Below are positions 9,186-15,659 of a stretch of 62,331 bases of DNA, piece after piece. The DNA is from Acidobacteriota bacterium (GTDB lineage Bacteria > Acidobacteriota > Terriglobia > Terriglobales > Acidobacteriaceae): NCBI GenBank assembly GCA_003010405.1, contig PJLO01000015.1, forward strand, positions 1-62,331. The letters are read 5' to 3'. A model generated the notes under the pieces. It was given only the letters and a program-made list of their open reading frames with translations. It had not been told where the DNA came from and made no database searches. The translations under genes and the position numbers were made by a program. Within the stretch, counting starts at the first letter, position 1. The number at the start of each line of letters is the position of its first letter.

Positions 9186-9902
9186 TTGGGATCACCATAC
9201 GGCTTGGAACTTGTTGAGAACTGCCTGGTATGCAAGCTGCGAACCGACAGCTTCTTCTGCAATCTCCCTAATAGCTCTTTGGAAGCTTTAGACAAGATTA
9301 AGTTCACCGCTGCCTACCCGGCGGGGGCGGTACTGTTCGTCGAGGGGCAATTGCCACGCGGCATATACATCCTATGCAAAGGACGTGTGAAGCTCTCCAC
9401 CACGTCTGCCGACGGGAAAACGCTGATTCTGAAGATAGTGCAACCTGGCGAAGTACTGGGCCTGCACGCAACTGTTTCCAACACTCCATATGAAATCACC
9501 GCTGAGACTGCGCAGCCCTGCCAGTTGAACTTCGTGAAGCGAGATGATTTCTTACGGTTTCTGCAACAGCATGGAGATGCCTGCCTTAAAGCCGCACAGC
9601 ATTTGAGCCGCGATTGTCAGTCGGCTTACCAACAGATTCGTTCCCTGGGGCTCTCCCACTCCGCACCGGAACGGTTGGCGCGGTTACTGCTGGAGTGGGC
9701 ACACGGCGAAGGGGCCGACGAGGCCGGAACAAGGATCAAAGTTGCCCTGACGCACGAGGAGATCGCACAGATCATTGGAACATCGCGCGAAACGGTTACG
9801 CGCACGCTCGGCGACTTTCGCAAAAAGCAAATTGCCGTCCTGAAGGGATCAACACTTGTGATCCAGAACAAACCAGCACTGGAGAAACTGGTCGGGGCAT
9901 AG
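9186..9902 (+). CDS. Crp/Fnr-family regulator with FNR-like cysteines
   Basis: A 238-residue regulator: cyclic-nucleotide-binding-type beta roll (about 30-120), dimer helix (about 125-155) and Crp-type winged helix (about 160-235). Cys13, Cys16 and Cys25 precede the beta roll, and Cys112 in ETAQPCQLNF aligns with Cys122 of E. coli FNR, so a [4Fe-4S] cluster is plausible, though the spacing is C-x2-C-x8-C rather than C-x2-C-x5-C. The recognition helix GTSRETVTRTL has the R-E-x3-R of CRP, which reads GTGA. Start is TTG with GGAGG five bases upstream. It heads the iron-sulfur gene array, whose promoters carry GTGAC half-sites. Likely an oxygen or redox switch; direct evidence is lacking. Confidence 0.88.
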   Translation: MGSPYGLELVENCLVCKLRTDSFFCNLPNSSLEALDKIKFTAAYPAGAVLFVEGQLPRGIYILCKGRVKLSTTSADGKTLILKIVQPGEVLGLHATVSNTPYEITAETAQPCQLNFVKRDDFLRFLQQHGDACLKAAQHLSRDCQSAYQQIRSLGLSHSAPERLARLLLEWAHGEGADEAGTRIKVALTHEEIAQIIGTSRETVTRTLGDFRKKQIAVLKGSTLVIQNKPALEKLVGA

Positions 9903-10025
9903 CTCCTGGAAAAGTCGCCGACTCTCAGCAGCGACAAAAGTTTCCATGTTGGGGAATTGGTCCGTAACAGTCTCTTTGCTTTCAGGTTTCTTCACTTTTT
10001 ATGTGTTTTTATTGCCTATCAGGCT

Positions 10026-10074
10026 GTGACGAGTGTCACTGTTACAGTAGGAGTGTGAGCGTATTGTAATCGCG
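10026..10074 (+). promoter_or_regulatory. Class II Crp/Fnr-type promoter of iron-sulfur gene 1
   Basis: Operator GTGAC-GAGT-GTCAC at 10026-10039, then TATTGT at 10062-10067 as a -10 box. If transcription starts near 10074 the operator centre is at -41.5, the classic class II position. The same arrangement recurs at 13212 and, shifted by one base, at 12192. Confidence 0.6.
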
Positions 10075-10309
10075 ATAGGCAAAAATGATGGGCGTTTTAT
10101 TTCCGCGACCGGCGTGGATCGGCCTCGGGGTATCCGTAGCTGGACACTCCAGGCGCATCATTGTTTCTGGGCACAATACAAGCCGTGCCGCTTCGCCGCA
10201 GTATCCGGTAGCCCGAAAGAGCATAACGCCGAGGAATTTACCGGCGGCAAGATCAGTGAACTATCCACAAGGTGAACCGAAAAGTGGTAAGGAAATACAA
10301 GGAGATACT

Positions 10310-10942
10310 ATGAGCAAGGCCAAAGCAATTCTTTACGATGCTACCCTATGCACCGGCTGCAAACAATGTGAGAAGGCACACGCCCAGAAGTACGACGTCT
10401 TTTACGATGAAGAAATCGCAGCGGAGGATTATCAATCCGCGCATAAAGTCACCATGATTCAAGAAGTTGACGGCAAATTCATGCGCAAGCTTTGCTTGCA
10501 CTGCGACGATCCGCTCTGCTCATGCCCTATGGGCGGATACGCTAAGTTGGAAGAAGGCCCCATGGTGTACCGTGGGGGATGTGTCCACTGCGGCAACTGC
10601 GTGCTGCGTTGCGTCTTCAACCAGTCTTTCCTCGACTACGGCAGCTCGCCCTTTTCAGTGAAGAAGTGCCAGATGTGCCCGGATCTGGTGACAAAAGGGC
10701 TTGCCCCGGCATGTGCTACGGCCTGCCCGACAGGCGCAACAAAGTTTGGCGATCGCGACGCCTTGCTCGCCGAAGCAAAAGAACGAATCCGCCAGAATCC
10801 CGACAAATACGTCAATCATATCTATGGCGAAACCGAAGCGGGCGGATGCTCGGTCATGCTTCTCTCTTCGATTCCGTTTGAAAAGTTCGGCTGGCCAACG
10901 AAAGAGGATCTGGACAGGAAAATGTGTTCGCTGAGAAAGTAA
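10310..10942 (+). CDS. HybA/FdnH-like four-cluster iron-sulfur protein, copy 1
   Basis: A 210-residue ferredoxin-like electron carrier of the family that serves as beta subunit in formate dehydrogenase, hydrogenase 2 and polysulfide/DMSO reductases. Clusters by order: CTGCKQCEKAH (fourth Cys replaced by His), CLHCDDPLCSC (last two cysteines only one residue apart), CVHCGNCVLRC (intact), CQMC plus CATACPTGA (intact). The C-terminal block YVNHIYGETEAGG...SSIPFEKFGWPT is typical of the beta-subunit family. No signal peptide, membrane anchor or molybdopterin subunit accompanies it. The ATG is chosen by homology with copies 3 and 4 and AAGGAG upstream; the frame extends further upstream without coding character. 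Confidence 0.85.
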   Translation: MSKAKAILYDATLCTGCKQCEKAHAQKYDVFYDEEIAAEDYQSAHKVTMIQEVDGKFMRKLCLHCDDPLCSCPMGGYAKLEEGPMVYRGGCVHCGNCVLRCVFNQSFLDYGSSPFSVKKCQMCPDLVTKGLAPACATACPTGATKFGDRDALLAEAKERIRQNPDKYVNHIYGETEAGGCSVMLLSSIPFEKFGWPTKEDLDRKMCSLRK

Positions 10943-10994
10943 AAGAAACCACGGAGCACAAGCTCTAGGGCTTCGATGAAATGTGTATCCCTAC

Positions 10995-11024
10995 GATGGA
11001 CGGTAGCTTAGACTATCGTCCATC
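10995..11024 (+). terminator. Hairpin after iron-sulfur gene 1
   Basis: Stem GATGGACG (10995-11002) pairs with CGTCCATC (11017-11024). The same GATGGACG core recurs after copy 2. There is only a short T run, so it could be a weak terminator or processing hairpin. Confidence 0.45.
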
Positions 11025-11214
11025 TTGAACTTGTGCTTTGTGGCGACGCGCCAGGGCTCTCGCAAGAAGCAGATGTCGATGCTGAGGATCAATGCTCATG
11101 ATCCGGGAACCAACCGGTGCAGGAGAAATTGGTTGGTGCATTTGTTCAGAGAATAAACGGGGAGGCCTGCCAGCAGCGCGGTAAGGGAATTCAAGGAGAT
11201 ACCAGGAGACACTT

Positions 11215-11910
11215 ATGAGCAAGGTGATTCTTTTTGATGCTACGCGGCGCACTGGCCCAGACCACTCCGCGTCCGATGGAGACACTATGAGCAAGGCTAT
11301 TCTTTACGATGCTACGCTATGCACCGGCTGCAAGCGATGTGAGTGGGCATGCGCCCAAGTGAACGGCTTCCCGTTCGATAAAGAAATCGCTGCGGAGGAG
11401 CAATCCGCCTACAAGTACACCGTGGTTCAAAAAGTTGATGGCAAATTCATGCGCAAGCTTTGCCTGCACTGCAGCAAACCGGCCTGCGCAACAGTAAATT
11501 GCGGCGGATTCGAGAAAATGGAGCAAGGCCCTGTTGTGCACATACATGCCGCGTGCACCGGCTGTGGTCTCTGCCTCCCGCGCTGCCCATTCGAACAGTT
11601 AAAGACCTGCTGGACCAGCGTGCCCTTTACAATGAGAAAGTGCCAGATGTGCTACGAGCGGGTGCAGAACGGGGTTGCCCCAGGATGTGCTACGGCCTGC
11701 CAGACGGGTGCAACGAAGTTTGGCGATCGCGACGCATTACTCGCCGAAGCAAAAGAACGAATCCGCAAAAATCCCGACAAATACGTCAATCATATCTATG
11801 GCGAAACTGAAGTGGGCGGAACCGCGGTCCTGCTCCTCTCGTCGGTTCCGTTTGAAAAGTTCGGCTGGCCAACCGCCGAGGAACTCGCCGCGAAGCGGCG
11901 CTATGAATAA
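11215..11910 (+). CDS. HybA/FdnH-like iron-sulfur protein, copy 2, with duplicated start
   Basis: 231 residues from the first ATG, 207 from a second in-frame ATG at 11287. The first 24 codons are a partial repeat of the following N terminus (MSKVILFDAT then MSKAILYDAT), but the first repeat lacks the cluster cysteines. Both ATGs have ribosome-binding sites (AGGAGACACTT and TGGAGACACT). All four clusters look complete: CTGCKRCEWAC, CLHCSKPACATVNC, CTGCGLCLPRC, CQMC with CATACQTGA. Unlike the other three copies it has no GTGAC-N4-GTCAC promoter upstream, so it may depend on readthrough from copy 1 or on an unrecognised promoter. No catalytic subunit is nearby. Confidence 0.83.
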   Translation: MSKVILFDATRRTGPDHSASDGDTMSKAILYDATLCTGCKRCEWACAQVNGFPFDKEIAAEEQSAYKYTVVQKVDGKFMRKLCLHCSKPACATVNCGGFEKMEQGPVVHIHAACTGCGLCLPRCPFEQLKTCWTSVPFTMRKCQMCYERVQNGVAPGCATACQTGATKFGDRDALLAEAKERIRKNPDKYVNHIYGETEVGGTAVLLLSSVPFEKFGWPTAEELAAKRRYE

Positions 11911-11972
11911 TCCACGAGAAGATCTTACCGATGTAACAGTTTCGAGGATCTTTGGTTGTGGCCGTTTCACTA

Positions 11973-12002
11973 GATGGACGGCAGCTCCCGCTGCCGTCCA
12001 TC
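11973..12002 (+). terminator. Strong hairpin after iron-sulfur gene 2
   Basis: A 13-bp perfect stem (GATGGACGGCAGC at 11973-11985, complement at 11990-12002) with a TCCC loop. It has no long T tract after it but is strong enough to terminate or stabilise the upstream mRNA. Confidence 0.6.
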
Positions 12003-12038
12003 GTGAACTCTACGGATCTCTCCTGAGATCGAGTTTGC

Positions 12039-12128
12039 TACCGGAACGGGTGCGCTGTTACTAATGGAGTGGTCGCACAGTGAGGGGCCGACGAAGTCGG
12101 GACGAGAAAAAAAGGTTGGCTGACGCAC
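12039..12128 (+). pseudogene. Decayed fragment of the Crp/Fnr regulator gene
   Basis: About 90 bases align with 9664-9755 of the regulator gene, from the ACCGGAACGG stretch through GGGGCCGACGA to TGACGCAC, with small indels and a broken frame. The part represented lies between the dimer helix and the start of the DNA-binding domain. The following bases resemble the region between the intact regulator gene and its downstream promoter. This implies that a regulator-plus-iron-sulfur unit was duplicated and the extra regulator was lost. Confidence 0.65.
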
Positions 12129-12191
12129 ATTTGCGAAAAAACTTTCCTACCTGGTTTCGCTTCTTTCATGTGTCTCCATACATATCGTGCC

Positions 12192-12240
12192 GTGACTCCC
12201 GTCACTGTAAAAGTGGATTGCCGACGCCCATTGTGATCTT
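12192..12240 (+). promoter_or_regulatory. Class II Crp/Fnr-type promoter of iron-sulfur gene 3
   Basis: Operator GTGAC-TCCC-GTCAC at 12192-12205, then CATTGT at 12229-12234 in the place of the TATTGT box seen ahead of copies 1 and 4. The spacing is one base longer than in those promoters. Confidence 0.55.
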
Positions 12241-12484
12241 AAGCGGATTGTCATTGTTGAATATCGGAGAGCCGGAACTTTACGGAAAAGCAAAACGATG
12301 GACTCTTTACCTCCGCGACCAGCGTGATTTGGGCTCGGCAGAGCTTGGAGGCTCCAAACGCATAAATTTGAGTCTGGGCACGTTACAGCCAGAAAGAGCA
12401 CGGCGCCGAACAATTTCGGGCGGCATGACTCGTGCGCTGCCAACCGAGTGAACCTAAAGCGGCAGGGAGATGTAAGGAGACACT

Positions 12485-13108
12485 ATGAGCAAGGCTATTC
12501 TTTACGATGCTACGTTATGCACCGGCTGTAAGCAATGTGAGAGGGCATGCGCCAAACAGGACAACCTCCCTTACGATGACGAAATTGCTGCGGAGGAGCA
12601 GTCCGCACATAAGTACACCGTAGTTCAGGAAATTGACGGCAAATTCATGCGCAAGCTTTGCCTGCAATGCAATAAACCGGCCTGCGCAACAGTGAATTGC
12701 GGCGTATACCGTAAGCTGCCGGAAGGCCCCGTGGTGGTTATACGTAGCGCATGTATTGGCTGCGGTCTCTGCCTGAGTCGCTGCCCATTCGAACAGGTAA
12801 AGCCCTGCTGGACCACTGTGCCATTTTCAGTGAGGAAGTGCGAGATGTGCTATGAGCGGGTGACAAAAGGGCTTGCCACGGCCTGTGCTACGGTCTGCCC
12901 AACAGGTGCAACGAAGTTTGGCGATCGCGACGCATTACTTGCCGAAGCAAAAGAGCGAATCCGCCAAAACCCCGACAAATACGTCAATCATATCTATGGC
13001 GAAAACGAGGTGGGCGGAACCTCGGTCCTGCTTCTCTCATCGGTTCCGTTTGAAAAGTTCGGCTGGCCGACCGCCGAGGAACTGGCTGAGAGACCACCGA
13101 TTGAGTAA
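12485..13108 (+). CDS. HybA/FdnH-like iron-sulfur protein, copy 3
   Basis: A 207-residue protein with all 16 cluster cysteines in the expected pattern: CTGCKQCERAC, CLQCNKPACATVNC, CIGCGLCLSRC, CEMC with CATVCPTGA. It is therefore the best candidate for a fully loaded four-[4Fe-4S] electron carrier in the array. The C-terminal half matches the other three copies almost base for base. The ATG follows AAGGAGACACT. It has its own promoter with a GTGAC-N4-GTCAC operator, which suggests independent control by the regulator at 9186. It is cytoplasmic by appearance (no twin-arginine or Sec signal). The partner enzyme is not in the window. Confidence 0.87.
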   Translation: MSKAILYDATLCTGCKQCERACAKQDNLPYDDEIAAEEQSAHKYTVVQEIDGKFMRKLCLQCNKPACATVNCGVYRKLPEGPVVVIRSACIGCGLCLSRCPFEQVKPCWTTVPFSVRKCEMCYERVTKGLATACATVCPTGATKFGDRDALLAEAKERIRQNPDKYVNHIYGENEVGGTSVLLLSSVPFEKFGWPTAEELAERPPIE

Positions 13109-13157
13109 TCAATTAGAAGATACACGGCGACTAAATTCGAGGATCTTTGGTTGTTTC

Positions 13158-13175
13158 GTCTCCTACAAAGGAGAC
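13158..13175 (+). terminator. Small hairpin after iron-sulfur gene 3
   Basis: GTCTCC-TACAAA-GGAGAC, a 6-bp perfect stem. It immediately follows a 19-base sequence (13136-13154) that also occurs after copy 2 at 11941-11959, marking the edge of a duplicated block. Confidence 0.35.
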
Positions 13176-13211
13176 CCGACAGATAGAGCTTTCGTGCCGG
13201 AACTTGCGCCT

Positions 13212-13260
13212 GTGACTACTGTCACTGTGACAGGGGAATCGTGAGCGTATTGTAGTCGCA
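13212..13260 (+). promoter_or_regulatory. Class II Crp/Fnr-type promoter of iron-sulfur gene 4
   Basis: Operator GTGAC-TACT-GTCAC at 13212-13225 with TATTGT at 13248-13253, the same spacing as the promoter of copy 1. The stretch GTGAGCGTATTGTA is shared with copy 1. Confidence 0.6.
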
Positions 13261-13491
13261 GCAGATAAAAAGCTGGATGTTTCATCTCCGCGACCGGCTT
13301 GGATAGGGCCTCGGGAGTATCCGAACCTGGGGCTCCGGGCGCGTAAGTTGGTTCCGGACGCGGTACCAAGCGTCCCACTTCGCCGAAGTATCAGGTAGCC
13401 AGAAAGAGCAGAGCGTGAATTTACTGGCGGCAAGGTCAGTACACTGTGAACTAGGTGAACCGGAAGCGGCAAGGAGATACAAGGAGATATT

Positions 13492-14112
13492 ATGAGCTAC
13501 GCTCTTCTTTACGACGCTACCCTATGCACCGGCTGCAAGCAATGTGAGAGGGTATGTGCCCAGAAGAACAACCTCCCTTACGATGACGAAATCGCATCGG
13601 AGCCGCAATCCGAGCATAAGTACACAGCAGTTGAAGAAATTAATGGCAAATTCATGCGCAAGCTTTGCCTGCAGTGTCTTCGCCCCCCATGCCAGTGCGT
13701 GCGAGGGGGAAACCGTAAGCTGCCGGAAGGTCCTGTGATTTATGACTTTAACAGGTGTGATGGCCACGGTGCCTGCTTGCAGCGCTGTTCGTTCAGACAG
13801 ATAAGCTATGGCTGGCGTACCGCGCCAGCTCGAATGAAGAAATGCGAGATGTGTTCGGATTGGGTGAAAGAAGGGTTCCCTACGGCATGTGCTAGTATCT
13901 GCCCGACGGGTGCAACGAAGTTTGGCGATCGCGACGCATTGCTCGCCGAAGCAAAAGAACGAATCCGCAAAAATCCCGACAAATATATCAACCATATTTA
14001 TGGCGAAACCGAAGCGGGCGGAACCTCGGTCCTGCTTCTCTCGTCGATTCCGTTTGAAAAGTTCGGCTGGCCAACCGCCGAGAAACTCGCCGATCAACCG
14101 CAGATTCGCTAA
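13492..14112 (+). CDS. HybA/FdnH-like iron-sulfur protein, copy 4
   Basis: A 206-residue member of the array with altered ligands: cluster 1 CTGCKQCERVC intact; cluster 2 CLRPPCQC has the last two cysteines one residue apart, as in copy 1; cluster 3 reads CDGHGACLQRC, so the second cysteine is a histidine; cluster 4 CEMC with CASICPTGA intact. The ATG follows AAGGAGATATT. The 3' third is nearly identical at DNA level to copies 1-3, while the middle is the most diverged of the four. The His substitutions suggest clusters tuned in potential or reduced in iron content, but loss of function cannot be excluded. Confidence 0.83.
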   Translation: MSYALLYDATLCTGCKQCERVCAQKNNLPYDDEIASEPQSEHKYTAVEEINGKFMRKLCLQCLRPPCQCVRGGNRKLPEGPVIYDFNRCDGHGACLQRCSFRQISYGWRTAPARMKKCEMCSDWVKEGFPTACASICPTGATKFGDRDALLAEAKERIRKNPDKYINHIYGETEAGGTSVLLLSSIPFEKFGWPTAEKLADQPQIR

Positions 14113-14117
14113 ACGCC

Positions 14118-14166
14118 GTACCGGAACTCGATGGAACCCGAGACGAAGCTCTTTCTGTTCCGGTAC
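14118..14166 (+). terminator. Long-loop hairpin after iron-sulfur gene 4
   Basis: GTACCGGAAC (14118-14127) pairs perfectly with 14157-14166 across a 29-base loop. It lacks a T tract. The rest of the 14113-14519 gap holds no gene I can support. Confidence 0.4.
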
Positions 14167-14519
14167 TCTGCTCAGATTACGGATGGATGGCCTTGGAGAC
14201 TGTCCATCTGCACTGGTATCAATGAGCCGGTTCCAAAACATCGCAATGCGCTGCTTTGCTCGAAGCCTTCTTCCCTATGGACAGTCTGAAATTGCTGCTT
14301 GCGCTAATTAATTCTCTAGTTATTCTATGTTTACGAAAATTGCATAGTTGAGCTGGAACTAAAGTATCCGTCCCTCTGCTCGATTAGCGGGCTCTTGTGA
14401 CGAGTTGTGTTCCGGGTGAACAGTAGCACGCCTGATTAACAAGGTGACAGGCGTGTAAGAGCCGGATCAGATACGTTCCGAACTGCTGATTTTCGCAGCT
14501 TGAGCAAGGGAGTACCGAA

Positions 14520-15659
14520 TTGATTGTTGCCGGTGTTATGAGCGGGACATCTGCCGATGGCGTGGACGTCGCCATTGTGCGTCTGACAGGAAAGCGTTTT
14601 CGGACACGATTTGAACTGCTCTCGCATTGTGCGTTTCCATACCCTGCCGCCGTAAGGGAGGCAGTCCTTGCCGCAATGAACGCGCCGTCCATTGCGGTAA
14701 GCGAGTTGGCTCGGCTTAATTTTTTGCTCGCGGAATTCTATGCCGATTGTGTGCGACGTACGCAGCGGCAATCCGACGTAGTTTGCGAACTGATCGCCTG
14801 CCACGGGCAGACGATCTATCATCAGGGCAAGGCCACGAAATATCTTGGGCGCAACATAGCCTGCACATGGCAGATTGGCGATGGCTCGGTGCTGGCCACT
14901 CGGCTGGGAATTCCGGTGGTAAGCGATTTTCGACCAGCCGATATGGCAGCGGGAGGCCTTGGCGCTCCGCTGGTTCCCTTCCTTGATATGCTGGTGTTTC
15001 GCCACCCTCGACGAGGACGGATCGTGCAGAACATTGGAGGGATCGCGAACCTGACGGCGATTCCGGCAGCAGCACAGCCTGAAAATCTGCGGGCATTCGA
15101 CACTGGCCCGGGCAATATGGTGATCGATGCGGTTTGCGAGAAGCTCTTCGGCAAGGCGTTTGACGATAAAGGAAAACTGGCGGCAAAAGGCACCGTGCTT
15201 GGCGAGGTGCTTGCGGAGCGGCTGAGACATCCTTTCTTCCGGCGCACTGGCCCCCGCACTGCGGGACGCGAGGAGTTTGGGCGCGAGTACGTTTCTGAGT
15301 TTTTGGCTTCTTGTGGGCAGGCGGATAAACATGACATTCTGGCGACGGCTACAGCGCTGACGGCGCGCTCAATCGGACAGGCAGTGCGTTCGCTATCGAA
15401 AAACAATCGATACCACGACTTGTTCGTCTCCGGCGGCGGCACTCGCAACAACACGCTGATGGAGATGATTCGGGGCGAAGTGGCCGAGCTTGCAGTTGAC
15501 GTCCTAACAACGGATTCAGCGGGCGTGCCTTCGCAGGCAAAGGAAGCGGTTGCGTTCGCAGTACTCGGATACCAGACATGGCATCGCCAACCCTCCAATG
15601 TGCCAGGCGCTACAGGGGCCGGTCGCGAGGTGATACTCGGCAAGGTGAGCTATGCGTAA
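14520..15659 (+). CDS. anmK: Anhydro-N-acetylmuramic acid kinase
   Basis: Phosphorylates and opens 1,6-anhydro-MurNAc released from peptidoglycan by lytic transglycosylases, yielding MurNAc-6-phosphate. Family marks: GVMSGTSADGVDVA at the N terminus (ATP/sugar site), ACHGQTIYH, VSDFRPADMAAGG with the catalytic aspartate, LDMLVF, QNIGGIANLT, FDTGPGNMVID and SGGGTRNNTLM. Length 379 is usual. The start is TTG; the first ATG (14538) would delete the GVMSGTS motif. It overlaps the next gene by 8 bases, so the two are translationally coupled. Together with nagZ (32443) it indicates a murein-recycling pathway. Confidence 0.94.
   Translation: MIVAGVMSGTSADGVDVAIVRLTGKRFRTRFELLSHCAFPYPAAVREAVLAAMNAPSIAVSELARLNFLLAEFYADCVRRTQRQSDVVCELIACHGQTIYHQGKATKYLGRNIACTWQIGDGSVLATRLGIPVVSDFRPADMAAGGLGAPLVPFLDMLVFRHPRRGRIVQNIGGIANLTAIPAAAQPENLRAFDTGPGNMVIDAVCEKLFGKAFDDKGKLAAKGTVLGEVLAERLRHPFFRRTGPRTAGREEFGREYVSEFLASCGQADKHDILATATALTARSIGQAVRSLSKNNRYHDLFVSGGGTRNNTLMEMIRGEVAELAVDVLTTDSAGVPSQAKEAVAFAVLGYQTWHRQPSNVPGATGAGREVILGKVSYA

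Noticed and set aside
12080..12451. 123-residue open frame between iron-sulfur copies 2 and 3
   Set aside because: It overlaps the regulator relic and the promoter of copy 3 and has no recognisable content.
14436..15332. 298-residue open frame on the minus strand
   Set aside because: Antisense shadow of anmK; the kinase signatures lie on the plus strand.
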